Of a stretch of 30,872 nucleotides of DNA, positions 1 to 9,150 are shown piece by piece. Where the stretch lies: NCBI GenBank assembly GCA_050944255.1, contig JBMNQS010000019.1:1-30872 (forward strand), given 5' to 3'. A model generated the notes under the pieces. The model ran no database searches and was not told where the DNA came from. It saw only the letters and a list, made by a program, of their open reading frames with translations. Both the position numbers and the translations under genes were made by a program. Each line of letters begins with the position of its first letter. The stretch's first letter is position 1. The stretch is from JBMNQS01 sp050944255. GTDB lineage: Bacteria; Bacillota; Clostridia; Christensenellales; Maliibacteriaceae.

Positions 1-108
1 GAAGGAATGAAACTTTCCAAGCGGCAGGCGCGCGGTGAAAAGGGCCTTGCCGTACCATCGTATTGGATATGCCGGCGGCATGTTCCCGGCAGCTTGTCCG
101 ACAGTATT

Positions 109-146
109 TAAAAACAGAGCATGCAGGCGGCAAGCCCGGCATGCTC
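109..146 (-). terminator. Probable terminator of the glg operon
   Basis: Read on the minus strand, GAGCATGC (139-146) and its complement (117-124) form a perfect 8-bp stem around a 14-base GC-rich loop, followed directly by TGTTTTTAAA. It lies about 260 bases beyond the glgA stop codon. It is the only T-tailed hairpin I see in that flank, so I take it as the end of the operon. Confidence 0.55.
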
Positions 147-149
147 CTG

Positions 150-322
150 TCCGGCAGGCCGGACGGCCGTTATCGCGAACCGTGCTTTGTGGTATGCGAT
201 ATTCTCCGCCCGCGTCAAACGAATAAAGGCCATATCATCGCCTGTACCGGTCCGGCAGGCCGGACGGCCGTTATCGCGAACCGTGCTTTGTGATTGCGAT
301 ATTTTCCGCCCGCGTCAAACGA
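150..322. repeat. Direct repeat, two 72-73 base copies
   Basis: Copy 1 is 150-222 and copy 2 is 251-322, starting 101 bases apart. Both begin with TCCGGCAGGCCGGACGGCC and end with CCGCCCGCGTCAAACGA, and differ by only a few bases and one indel. A weaker match continues after each copy (GGCCATA, CGCCTG), so the original unit may have been about 100 bases. Each copy opens with a small palindrome (TCCGG-CAGG-CCGGA). No protein is evident in it. Confidence 0.8.
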
Positions 323-408
323 AGGCCATACCGCCGCCTGCGTCAATCCGACAATATTCGGATCGGTTTTATAAGTGTAGCGCAAAACCGCCGGTGATGC
401 AAGCTGCG

Positions 409-2406
409 TCAGCCCAGCAGGCTGCGGTACAGAGCGACATAATCCGCCGCGGAGCGTTCCCATGAGAAGTCCTTTGCCATGGCGTTTTGAATCAGCCTTT
501 CAAAGGCGGGCTTGTCGTGGAAATGACCGACGGCCATTTCGATGATGCTGAGCATCTCCCACGCATCGTAATGGATGAACGAATAGCCGGTGCCCTCGCC
601 GGTGTATTGGTTGTAGGGGATAACGGTGTCCTTCAGGCCGCCGGTTTCGCGGACGATGGGCGGCGTGCCGTAGCGCATGGCGATCATCTGCGAGAGGCCG
701 CAGGGCTCAAACAGTGACGGCATCAGGAAAAGGTCCGCCCCGGCGTAGATGCGGTGGGCCAGCGACTCGGAATAGTCCAGGCAGCAGGCCACGCGTCCGG
801 GATACGCCCCGGCGGCCCACTGCAGAAGCTCCATGTAGCGCGATTCGCCGGTGCCAAGGACGGCCAGCTGCACGTCGTTGTGGTTCAAAAGCTCGGTGAT
901 TACGTGCTGCAGAAGATCAAGGCCCTTTTGCGCCGTCAGGCGGGTGACCATGCCGATCAGCGGCACTTCCGCGCGCAGGGCCAGGCGCATCTCCTTCTGC
1001 AGCGACTCCTTGCACAGAGCCTTTCCCGAAAGATCGTCCGACGAATAGTTGAAGTGAATGTCCGGGTCGGTCTCGGGGTTGAACGCCTGGGTGTCGATGC
1101 CGTTTAAAATGCCGTGCAGCGCATTCGAGCGGCTCTGCAAAAGGCCCTCCAGCTGCTCGCCGAAAAACACCGTCTGGATTTCCCGGGCGTAGGTGGGACT
1201 GACCGTGGTGACCGCGTCGCAAAAGACGATGCCGCCCTTGATGAAGCTGCAGCCGTCGTTGTGCAGAAGGTCGTTTAAATTCCGGTAAACGGCGTCGATA
1301 AAGAGCATGCCCTGCATCAATTGCCAGTCGTACACGCCCTGGTAGCGCAGGTTGTGGATGGTGAAAACCAGGCGGATGGCGGCGTAGGCCGGGTTGAAAT
1401 AGTATTGGGACTTCAAAAGAAAGGGCACCATGCCGCTTTGCCAGTCGTGACAGTGCAGGATGTCGGGATACAGGTTCAGGTGCCCCAGCGCCTCCAGCAC
1501 GCCGCGGCAGAAAAAGCTGTAGCGCTCGGCCTCGAAGTTGCCCTCGCAGTAGACGCCGCCCTGCCCGAAATAAAACTCGTTGTCCACCAAAAGGTATTTG
1601 ACGCCGTCCGTCTCCACCTGCATGATGCCGCAGTACTGCGTGCGCCAGCCCAATTGGACGGTGAAGTGGGTGACGTAGGTCATGTTTTCCAGCAGATGCC
1701 CGGGGATATCGCGGTACTTGGGGATCATCACATAGACGTCGTGCCCCATCCTGGCCTGCTGCCTGGGCAGGGCGCCCACGACGTCGGCCAGCCCGCCGGT
1801 CTTGATAAAGGGCATGCACTCGCTGGCCACGTGCAGGATGCTCAGAGATGAGGGCGGCGATAACGCTTTCGCGGGCGCTTTTTCTTCACCGTTTGAGGAA
1901 GAGGGTTCCGCCGCCTCGTCCGGGGCCGGAGCGGCGGCCGGTTCCTCGGGAGCGCTGTCAAAGGAGGCAGGCGCTTCTTCCGGCGGCGATGCGGGCGCTT
2001 TGGCTTGTACCGCAGGCTCCGCAGCTTTTGCGGGGGCCGGCTCCGCGACGGCTTCCGGTGGTGCTTTCTTATCCGTGGAGGCTGTTTCCGGCACATCCGG
2101 CCCAGCGGAAACGGGGACTGCGGGAGAAGGCCCGGATACGGCGGCCTGCGAAGCGGGGGAAGGGGCGGGGCTGGTTTGCGCCGCTTCGCCGCGCTTTTGG
2201 GCCATGGGTTCTTCCGCGGGCAAATCGGAGGCAGCCGGTTCCGTCATAGGCGGCGCATCCTGCAAAGAAGGCGCTGTCCTGTCCGCAGCCACATTTTCCC
2301 CGGCGGCGTCCTGCCGGACGGGTTCCGGGCGCGCCTTTTTTTCATGGACGCCTTCGGAAGCGGATTTTACGGAGGTCTCCCGGATGGACTTGTTTTCTCT
2401 GGCCAT
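409..2406 (-). CDS. glgA: Glycogen synthase with long N-terminal extension
   Basis: Transfers glucose from ADP-glucose to the growing alpha-1,4-glucan (GT5 family, cytoplasm). The catalytic part starts near residue 188 and carries the KTGGLADV substrate-binding motif at about 202 and the C-terminal EPCGLSQM and RETGGL motifs. It runs about 478 residues, normal for the family. Residues 1-187 are extra: a low-complexity stretch rich in Ala, Pro, Glu and Ser with no domain I recognise, probably disordered. The ATG directly abuts the glgD stop codon, and an AAAGGAGT site lies inside the end of glgD, so translation is likely coupled and this start is well placed. Last gene of glgBCDA. The extension is in frame with no stop, so it is probably translated. 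Confidence 0.95.
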   Translation of the reverse strand: MARENKSIRETSVKSASEGVHEKKARPEPVRQDAAGENVAADRTAPSLQDAPPMTEPAASDLPAEEPMAQKRGEAAQTSPAPSPASQAAVSGPSPAVPVSAGPDVPETASTDKKAPPEAVAEPAPAKAAEPAVQAKAPASPPEEAPASFDSAPEEPAAAPAPDEAAEPSSSNGEEKAPAKALSPPSSLSILHVASECMPFIKTGGLADVVGALPRQQARMGHDVYVMIPKYRDIPGHLLENMTYVTHFTVQLGWRTQYCGIMQVETDGVKYLLVDNEFYFGQGGVYCEGNFEAERYSFFCRGVLEALGHLNLYPDILHCHDWQSGMVPFLLKSQYYFNPAYAAIRLVFTIHNLRYQGVYDWQLMQGMLFIDAVYRNLNDLLHNDGCSFIKGGIVFCDAVTTVSPTYAREIQTVFFGEQLEGLLQSRSNALHGILNGIDTQAFNPETDPDIHFNYSSDDLSGKALCKESLQKEMRLALRAEVPLIGMVTRLTAQKGLDLLQHVITELLNHNDVQLAVLGTGESRYMELLQWAAGAYPGRVACCLDYSESLAHRIYAGADLFLMPSLFEPCGLSQMIAMRYGTPPIVRETGGLKDTVIPYNQYTGEGTGYSFIHYDAWEMLSIIEMAVGHFHDKPAFERLIQNAMAKDFSWERSAADYVALYRSLLG

Positions 2407-3531
2407 TTAAACCACGACTCCTTTTGATATGACGACAGGATAGCTCTCCTGCCCGATGATGCGCGCGCCGGGGCGCACGACGACGCTCTTGTCGAGGATG
2501 ACGTTTTCCAGCACGGCGCCTTCCTGCACCACGGAGTCCTGGAAGATGATGCTGTTTTTCACCTGGGCGCCCGTGCCGACGGTGACGCGCCGGAAAAGTA
2601 CGCTGTCCTCTATATGGCCCTGGATGACGCAGCCGTCGGCCACCGAGGAGTGTACGGCGCTGCCGCCTCGCATATAGTGGGCCGGAGGCATGTCGCGGAC
2701 CTTGGTGTAGACCGTCCCGCCCTGCTCGAAGATCTCGCGGCGCACCCGGTCGTTTAAGATGTCCAGGCAGGCGGAGAAATAATGCCGCACCGAATGCATG
2801 GGCGCCACGTAGCCGAAGTGGCGGAAGCCGTAAATGCGCAGCTTTTCCAGGTTGGGCATCAGCACCCCGCGGACAAAGTCGATGGAGCCGGTGGAATAGG
2901 CGACGTCCACCAGGTGCTCCAGCAGCGTTTTTTCGATGAGGAACGCGCCCATCCAGACCCGGTCGCAGGAGGGGGTCATGGGATTGATCTCCACGCTCCT
3001 GACCCGGCCGCCGCGGGCCACGTTCAGCACGGTGGTTTCGGAAAGCTGCTCCATGCTGTCCTCGGCGTGATAGTAGATCAGCGTGATATCGGCGCGCTTT
3101 TCCCTGTGGTAGCGCATGACGCGCTCCAGGTCGACTTTATAGAGCATGGTGCTGCCGGCGAACATGACGTACTGCTGGCTGCTGCCGCGGATGTAGGGCA
3201 TGACGCCGTGCAGCGCGTCCACATTGCCCTGATACGAGCCGGGGTTTTCCCTTGTGACAAAGGGCGGCAGTATGAAAAGCCCGTCGCGCTTGCGGTTTAA
3301 GTCCCATTCCCGGCCGCCGGAGATGTGGTCCATCAGGCTGTGGTAGTTTTTCTGGGTGATCACCGCCACGTTGCGCACATCGGCGTTGACCAGTGTGGAG
3401 AGCAGGAAATCGATCAGGCGGTAGCGGCCCCATACGGGGATGGAGGCAATCGAGCGCGAAGTAGTCAATTCGCGCAGGTAGTGGTCGTTCTCGCCCGTGT
3501 AGATAATGCCCATGGCGTCCAGTTTATCCAT
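2407..3531 (-). CDS. glgD: GlgD, ADP-glucose pyrophosphorylase-like subunit
   Basis: 374 residues, similar to GlgC through its nucleotidyltransferase fold and C-terminal left-handed beta-helix (hexapeptide-like repeats such as GCVIQGHIEDSVLF). The GlgC signature GGxGxRLxxLT is replaced by MGIIYTGENDHYLRELT, as expected for the Firmicutes GlgD paralogue, which pairs with GlgC as a regulatory or activating subunit. I chose ATG at 3531 because AGGAGG sits seven bases upstream; a GTG two codons earlier overlaps that site. It lies 12 bases after glgC and abuts glgA. The subunit role is family knowledge, not visible in the sequence. Confidence 0.93.
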   Translation of the reverse strand: MDKLDAMGIIYTGENDHYLRELTTSRSIASIPVWGRYRLIDFLLSTLVNADVRNVAVITQKNYHSLMDHISGGREWDLNRKRDGLFILPPFVTRENPGSYQGNVDALHGVMPYIRGSSQQYVMFAGSTMLYKVDLERVMRYHREKRADITLIYYHAEDSMEQLSETTVLNVARGGRVRSVEINPMTPSCDRVWMGAFLIEKTLLEHLVDVAYSTGSIDFVRGVLMPNLEKLRIYGFRHFGYVAPMHSVRHYFSACLDILNDRVRREIFEQGGTVYTKVRDMPPAHYMRGGSAVHSSVADGCVIQGHIEDSVLFRRVTVGTGAQVKNSIIFQDSVVQEGAVLENVILDKSVVVRPGARIIGQESYPVVISKGVVV

Positions 3532-3543
3532 ATGCACACCTCC

Positions 3544-4744
<1,201 letters not shown>

Positions 4745-4752
<8 letters not shown>

Positions 4753-6718
4753 CTTTACCACGCTCCTTATACTCTATGGTGTTTTCCGCTTTCCTTGATT
4801 GACTGCCGTCCGCGGTGAGGGCGGAGCCCGCCCTGCGCCTGTATGTATAAACCGTCACCGACAGCGGCGGCAGGTTGAGCGCTGCGCTGGCTTCCTGACG
4901 CATCAGCGGCGCGGCTAGTACCGCGATGGGATCGGATTGAAGGTATCCCTTGCCGCCGTAGGCGGCATCGTCGCTGGAGAAGATTTCCGTCAGCATGCCC
5001 GCCTGGGGAAGCGGCACCGCGTAATCCATCCACGCCAGCGGGGCAAAATTGCAGACGATCAAAAGCTCCTCCTCGTCGGCCATCCGCAGGTAGGAGAGCA
5101 CGCTGCGCTCGTTATCGTCGGCGTTCATCCACATGAAGCCCTCCCAGCCGTCGTCGCGCTGCCACAGCGCCGGATGCTCCCGGTAGAGCCGGTTTAACGC
5201 CTTGACGTAAGAAGAGATGCCCCGGTGACTGTCGTAATCCAGCAGGTGCCACTCCAGCGGCTCGTGGAAGCGCCACTCGATAAACGGCGCGATCTCGCCG
5301 CCCATGAACATCAGTTTCTTGCCCGGATGGGTGAACTGATAGCCGTACAGAAGCCGAAGGCCGGCAAACTTCATATCGTATTCGCCGGGCATTTTATCCA
5401 GCAGGGATTTCTTGCCGTGTACCACCTCGTCATGGGACAGCGGCAGTATAAAGTTCTCGGAAAAGGCGTAGACCATCGAGAACGTCAGCGAATGGTGGTG
5501 ATACGGGTGAAACTCCGGATCGTCCGCCATGTAGCGCAGCGTATCGTTCATCCAGCCCATGTTCCATTTATAGTCGAAGCCAAGGCCGCCCACCGCGGGC
5601 GGTTTGGTCACCAGCGGCCAGGAGGTGGATTCCTCGGCGATGGTGATGACCCCCGGATGCGCCATGTGAATGGCATCGTTGATCTGCCGAAGAAGTGCGA
5701 CGGCCTCGATGTTCTCGCGCCCGCCGTATCGGTTGGGCAGCCACTGGCCGCCCTGCCTGCCGTAATCGTGATAGAGCATACTGGAGACGGCGTCGAAGCG
5801 AAGGCCGTCCACGTGGAACTCATCTATCCAGTAGTTGGCGCAGGAGGTCAAAAACGTCATCACTTCGCCCCGGCCGTAGTCAAAGACGCTGGTGCCCCAC
5901 TGGGGATGCTCGCCGCGCACGGGCAGCGCGTATTCGTAGCAGGCCGCGCCGTCGAACAGGCGCAGGCCGTGATCGTCCTTGCAAAAGTGGGCCGGCGCCC
6001 AGTCCAAAATGACGCCGATGTCCGATTGATGCAGCCGGTCGATCAAATAGCGCAGATCGTCCGGAGAGCCGTGACGGCTGTTGACCGAGTAAAACCCGGT
6101 GATCTGGTACCCCCACGAATCGTCCAGTGGGTGCTCCATGACCGGCAGCAGTTCCACGTGCGTGTAGCCCATGTCTCGGACGTAGGGAACCAGAAGGCCG
6201 GCTATTTCACGGTAATTTAAAAGACGGTCGTTCTCGCCTCGCCGCCAGGAACCCAGATGCACTTCATAGATGCTCATGGGCCGCGTGCGGTGCGGCAGTG
6301 ACGCCCGTTTCTCAAGCCACGCCCCATCGCTCCACGCAAAGGACGTTTTCTCCGCCAGCCTCGAGGCCGTATTGGGCCGAAGCGCCGAATTTCTGGCGTA
6401 GGGGTCCGACTTCAGTATCCACGTGCCCGCGCGGGTCTCAAGGGCAAATTGATAGTATTCGCCGGCGCCAAGCGGCCCTGCCACGCCGGTCCAAAGCCCG
6501 TTTTCATGAATTTTCTCCAGCGGGTTTTTGGAAGGGTCCCACCCGTTGAAATTGCCCACCACGCCTGCGCTGACCGCGTTTGGCGCCCAGACGGTGAAGC
6601 GCCAGAAGCCCTCGGGCAGCGGATGGGCGCCCATAAAGCGGTAGGCCTGGGCATGGGTCCCCTCAAAAAACAGATAGTAATCCAATTCTCCCATGAAATC
6701 CTTTGGCATACCGCCCAT
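4745..6718 (-). CDS. glgB: 1,4-alpha-glucan branching enzyme
   Basis: Cuts alpha-1,4 chains and rejoins them as alpha-1,6 branches in glycogen. The 657 residues comprise an N-terminal CBM48-like domain (about 20-120, with WAPNA and GNFNGWD), a GH13 barrel and a C-terminal beta domain. The likely nucleophile is D309 in DGLRFD and the acid/base is E362 in IAEES, 53 residues apart as in E. coli GlgB; LSHDEVVHGK carries the third acidic residue. The start at 6718 has GGAGG six bases upstream. First gene of glgBCDA. It lies 80 bases after an aldo/keto reductase gene in an AT-rich gap that may hold a promoter, though I see no convincing -35/-10 pair. Confidence 0.96.
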
Positions 6719-6798
6719 GTGGCACCTCCGCTATCGCGCGCATCGTATATAGTTTATATTACACATGTGTTCATCCAATTCCTTTTTACAGTCGAATT

Positions 6799-7827
6799 TT
6801 ATATTTTTCCCAGAGTGGAGAGGAATTGGTTGTAGTTTTCAAGCTCCCAAGGCAGGTGGCCGGGAATGTCCAGGCCGTAAGGGCAGCGCTCCTTGCAGGC
6901 GTTGCAGTGGATGCAGTTTTTGATGTTCTGCATGCCCGATACGAACTGCTCGCGCAGGTACAGCGCCTCGGTGGCGCGGCCCAGCATCAGGCTCATGCGC
7001 ATAGCCGTGGGAAGGGGGATTTCCGCCGGGCAGGGCAGGCAGTAGCCGCAGCCGCGGCAGAAGCTGTCGCCCAATTCCTTCTGCATGACGGCGATCTGGG
7101 CCTGCATCTTATCGTCGAATGCCGGCGGGTCTTTGGAAAGGCGCAGGAAATCCTCCAGCTCGCTCATGCGCTGGATGCCCCAGATGGGCACCACGTGACG
7201 GTGCTGGCGCATGAAGGCAAACGGCGCGGTGACATCGTCGAACAGGCCCCCGCAAAGGCCCTTCATGGCGATGAAGCCCATGCCGGTTTCAGCGGCGTGC
7301 CTGGCCAAATCCAGCTCCTGCCTGGAAGAGAGCATGGAAAAGGGGAATTGGATCGTCTCAAAAAGTTCGGAATCGATGGCCCTCATGCCGCGGTCATAGT
7401 GATGATTGGTGATGCCGATATGAAGGATTTTGCCCTGCTCCTTTGCGCGAAGAAGCGCCTGGTAAGCGCTATCCGGATCGTCAAAATGGTCCACGTCCTC
7501 GGGATTGTGAAGCTGCAGAAGGTCTATGTAGTCCGTCTGAAGCATTTTCAGTGACGTTTCGATATGCTCCATGGCCGCGTCATAGGTTTTGGCCGGGGTT
7601 TTGGTGGCGATGACGATGTTTTGGCGGACGTGGCGCAGGGCGCTTCCGATCTTTTCCTCGCTGTCCGTGTAGCCGCGGGCGGTATCGTAAAAATTGACGC
7701 CCTCGTCGTACGCGCGGCGGAGGATGCGCGTAGCCTCGTCCATTTTCGTGCGCTGCAGCGGCAGGCAGCCGAAGGACAGCCGTGTGACTTCCAGATGGGT
7801 TTTACCTAATTTCACTTTTTCGAGCAT
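6799..7827 (-). CDS. Aldo/keto reductase with C-terminal 4Fe-4S domain
   Basis: 342 residues. An AKR barrel (1-230) has the catalytic tetrad D48, Y53, K76 and H107. A C-terminal ferredoxin-like domain follows, with C257, C260, C263, C266 and C305, C308, C311, C315, enough for two 4Fe-4S clusters. Such AKR-ferredoxin proteins are common in anaerobic Firmicutes; their substrates are mostly unknown, so I name none. The clusters suggest electron exchange with ferredoxin rather than NAD(P)H alone. The ATG has AAAGGAAG about nine bases upstream. It has its own likely promoter (7887-7914) and no terminator after it, so transcripts could run into glgB. Confidence 0.9.
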   Translation of the reverse strand: MLEKVKLGKTHLEVTRLSFGCLPLQRTKMDEATRILRRAYDEGVNFYDTARGYTDSEEKIGSALRHVRQNIVIATKTPAKTYDAAMEHIETSLKMLQTDYIDLLQLHNPEDVDHFDDPDSAYQALLRAKEQGKILHIGITNHHYDRGMRAIDSELFETIQFPFSMLSSRQELDLARHAAETGMGFIAMKGLCGGLFDDVTAPFAFMRQHRHVVPIWGIQRMSELEDFLRLSKDPPAFDDKMQAQIAVMQKELGDSFCRGCGYCLPCPAEIPLPTAMRMSLMLGRATEALYLREQFVSGMQNIKNCIHCNACKERCPYGLDIPGHLPWELENYNQFLSTLGKI

Positions 7828-7886
7828 GATTTTTTTCTTCCTTTCTTCGCTTAGGAAAATTTGTGGTAAAAACTGTCGTTATAAGT

Positions 7887-7914
7887 ATTATATATTTGGC
7901 TCTGGGCAAAGTAA
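7887..7914 (-). promoter_or_regulatory. Candidate promoter of the aldo/keto reductase gene
   Basis: On the minus strand, TTACTT (7909-7914) and a perfect TATAAT (7887-7892) are 16 bases apart, about 60 bases before the start codon. The -10 box is perfect; the -35 box matches the consensus only partly. Confidence 0.45.
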
Positions 7915-7929
7915 AGTAAAGGGAGCCGC

Positions 7930-7958
7930 TTGCAAAAGCGGCCAAACAGATATATGAT
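7930..7958 (+). promoter_or_regulatory. Candidate sigma-A promoter for the DUF1858 gene
   Basis: TTGCAA (7930-7935) and TATGAT (7953-7958) are separated by 17 bases, in the divergent gap between the aldo/keto reductase and the DUF1858 gene. The -35 lies within an inverted repeat, GCCGCTT-GCAA-AAGCGGC (7925-7942), that could be a regulator site. Confidence 0.5.
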
Positions 7959-8021
7959 ATCGATAGAAAACAAAAAGCGCTCGCTTTTGAATGTTTCAAG
8001 TTTACATAAGGAGGAAACGAA

Positions 8022-8234
8022 ATGGCTATCGTAAAGACAAACACCATCGGCGAAATATTGCAGATGGATCCGGGCCTCGCCGACGTGCTTCTGGGCATCG
8101 GCATGCATTGTCTCGGCTGCCCCATGAGCCAGATGGAGACCATTGAGGAAGCCTGCCAGGTGCACGGCGTCGACGTGGACGAGCTGATCGCCGAACTCAA
8201 CGCAAAACTGGCCGCTTCACAGCAGACCGGCTGA
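8022..8234 (+). CDS. DUF1858 redox-disulfide protein
   Basis: A 70-residue helical protein matching the DUF1858 family, also described as the hybrid-cluster-protein-associated redox disulfide domain. The hallmark is C30-L-G-C33-P in the context GIGMHCLGCP, a CxxC that could form a disulfide or bind metal. These small proteins occur in anaerobes, often near hybrid cluster protein genes, with no firmly established reaction. No hybrid cluster protein gene is in this window; the next genes downstream are rubredoxin and FprA, also redox proteins. The start has AAGGAGG seven bases upstream. It has its own promoter and terminator and is probably transcribed alone. Confidence 0.88.
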   Translation: MAIVKTNTIGEILQMDPGLADVLLGIGMHCLGCPMSQMETIEEACQVHGVDVDELIAELNAKLAASQQTG

Positions 8235-8246
8235 GGAAAAGCCTTT

Positions 8247-8277
8247 AAAAGCGCGGATAATCGTCCGCGCTTTTTTG
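8247..8277 (+). terminator. Intrinsic terminator after the DUF1858 gene
   Basis: AAAAGCGCGGA and TCCGCGC pair around a six-base loop (TAATCG) and are followed by six T residues, 12 bases after the stop codon. A textbook rho-independent terminator. Confidence 0.85.
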
Positions 8278-8319
8278 TTGCTTAACTGTCCGCGCCTTGG
8301 CCGGGCGCGCTGTGTCTTG

Positions 8320-8482
8320 GCCGGGCGCTGCCCGGACCCGCCAAGGGGGATTCTTTGAAAAGAATCCTCCTTGGAATCCCCCAAGAAACTTTGCCGCCGC
8401 AAGCTCCGCTTGCGGGGCGGGAATAGTAAAGCGATGTCCTCTCCTGCGAAGCGTACAAAAGTCTTTTTGGAGTTCTAAGCGG
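8320..8482 (+). repeat. Modular palindromic repeat, copy A
   Basis: Order of parts: hairpin CCGGGC-GCT-GCCCGG with ACCCGCC (8321-8342); a 15-bp hairpin, one mismatch, loop TGAA (8341-8374); AATCCCCCAAGAAACTTTG; hairpin CCGCAAG-CTCCG-CTTGCGG (8398-8416); then GCGAAGCG and AAGTCTTTTTGGAGTTCT. The same parts recur at 8527-8680 and, inverted, at 17192-17290 and 17520-17641. Confidence 0.85.
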
Positions 8483-8526
8483 ACTACGCTTTTTGTTATT
8501 TAACCGGGCGCCGAGGGTATGCCGGA

Positions 8527-8680
8527 GCCGGGCGCTACCCGGACCCGCCAAGAAACTTTGCCGCCGCAAGCTCCGCTTGCGGGGCGGGAATAGTAAAGCG
8601 ATGTCCTCTCCCGCGAAGCGTATAAAAGTCTTTTTGGAGTTCTTAGAACCTTTTTCTTCAGAAAAAGGTTCTAAGCGGGT
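8527..8680 (+). repeat. Modular palindromic repeat, copy B
   Basis: Nearly identical to copy A over the CCGGGCGCT, CCGCAAGCTCCGCTTGCGG and AAGTCTTTTTGGAGTTCT parts, but lacks the 15-bp CCAAGG hairpin. It adds another at 8643-8674, a perfect 15-bp stem on the arm TTAGAACCTTTTTCT. This second hairpin reappears inverted upstream of tldD. The swapping of parts is what makes the family modular. Confidence 0.85.
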
Positions 8681-8685
8681 TCCAA

Positions 8686-8745
8686 GGGCGGCGCCCTTGG
8701 CGGGCCCCGGGCGGCGCCCTTGGCGGGCCCCGGGCGGAGCCCGGT
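8686..8745 (+). repeat. GC-rich 23-base tandem repeat
   Basis: Two exact copies of a 23-base unit starting GGGCGGCGCCCTTGG (8686-8708 and 8709-8731), followed by a partial third (GGGCGG). The unit contains AAGGGC and GCCCTT arms and reads as a duplicated end module of the neighbouring palindromic repeat. Confidence 0.8.
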
Positions 8746-8785
8746 GAGTTGGTAAAGCCCGACGGCTATAATTTCATTTATCCGG

Positions 8786-8814
8786 TTGAAAATGTAGCGA
8801 AGTTGAAGTAAAAT
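8786..8814 (+). promoter_or_regulatory. Candidate promoter of the rubredoxin gene
   Basis: TTGAAA (8786-8791) and TAAAAT (8809-8814) with a 17-base spacer, in an AT-rich stretch 40 bases before the rubredoxin start. Confidence 0.5.
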
Positions 8815-8854
8815 GTATAAAAGTTCATTATACAAAACGAAGGGAGCTCTAAAT

Positions 8855-8992
8855 ATGAAGTACATTTGCACCGTTTGCCAGTTTGTGTATGATCCCGAGG
8901 TAGAGGGCATCGCCTTTGAGGATTTGGATGATGATTACGCCTGTCCCCTGTGCGGCGCCACCAAGGAAATGTTCGAGCCGCTGGAAGACTGA
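8855..8992 (+). CDS. Rubredoxin, short-loop type
   Basis: A 45-residue iron electron carrier. C5-T-V-C8 and C30-P-L-C33 supply the four ligands of the Fe(SCys)4 site, and YDP, FEDL and DDDYACP are typical rubredoxin landmarks. Common rubredoxins have about 52-54 residues; here the loop between YDP and FEDL is seven or eight residues shorter, like the known 45-residue Desulfovibrio desulfuricans protein. GGGAG lies eight bases before the ATG. It precedes fprA, and rubredoxin is the usual electron donor of FprA-type flavodiiron proteins in anaerobes. No NADH:rubredoxin reductase gene is in the window. Confidence 0.93.
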   Translation: MKYICTVCQFVYDPEVEGIAFEDLDDDYACPLCGATKEMFEPLED

Positions 8993-9005
8993 GGGCCGGA
9001 TCATG

Positions 9006-9036
9006 CAAGGGGGAGCTATCTTCCCCTTGTATTTAT
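9006..9036 (+). terminator. Weak terminator-like hairpin after rubredoxin
   Basis: CAAGGGG (9006-9012) pairs with CCCCTTG (9023-9029), and the stem can extend inward with one G-U pair to a CTAT loop. The tail TATTTATTATA is only partly T-rich, so read-through into fprA is plausible. Confidence 0.45.
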
Positions 9037-9089
9037 TATACGGAGCAAAATCGGTGGTGCAGGGCCTGCTTTTGGGATGCAGGGTAAAT

Positions 9090-9118
9090 GTGACCCGTTT
9101 TGCTGAAACGGGCGTCAC
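9090..9118 (+). promoter_or_regulatory. Hairpin in the fprA leader
   Basis: GTGA-CCCGTTT pairs with AAACGGG-CG-TCAC around a five-base loop, ending 32 bases before the fprA start. There is no T tract after it, so it is not an ordinary terminator. It could be an mRNA structure or a repressor site; the sequence does not say which. Confidence 0.4.
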
Positions 9119-9150
9119 TGGGCACCATCGGAAAGATGGAGGGGAGAGGT

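Larger units (their letters stand above)
1..408. other. Gene-free 3' flank of the glycogen operon
   Basis: I see no credible gene here: the open frames have no ribosome binding site and no recognisable protein. The stretch holds a decayed direct repeat (150-222 and 251-322) and a minus-strand terminator-like hairpin (109-146). If that hairpin is the operon terminator, about 260 bases including both repeats form the 3' untranslated region of the glg mRNA. Confidence 0.6.
8278..8785. other. Gene-free, repeat-filled gap
   Basis: About 510 bases with no believable gene. Most of it is two partial copies of a modular palindromic repeat (8320-8482, 8527-8680), a GC-rich tandem repeat (8686-8745) and short echoes such as CTTGGCCGGGCGC at 8296 and 8316. 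Base composition shifts from GC-rich to AT-rich just before the rubredoxin promoter. Confidence 0.75.

Noticed and set aside
345..372. Terminator hairpin ATCCGA-TCGGAT followed by GGTTTT
   Set aside because: The 6-bp stem and short tail point to the plus strand, where no gene precedes it.
8320..8680. CRISPR array
   Set aside because: The repeats are long, few, unevenly spaced and internally palindromic, with no equal-length spacers and no cas genes in the window.
8217..8747. Overlapping open frames in the repeat-filled gap
   Set aside because: They are translations of the palindromic repeats on both strands, with no ribosome binding sites and no consistent frame between copies.
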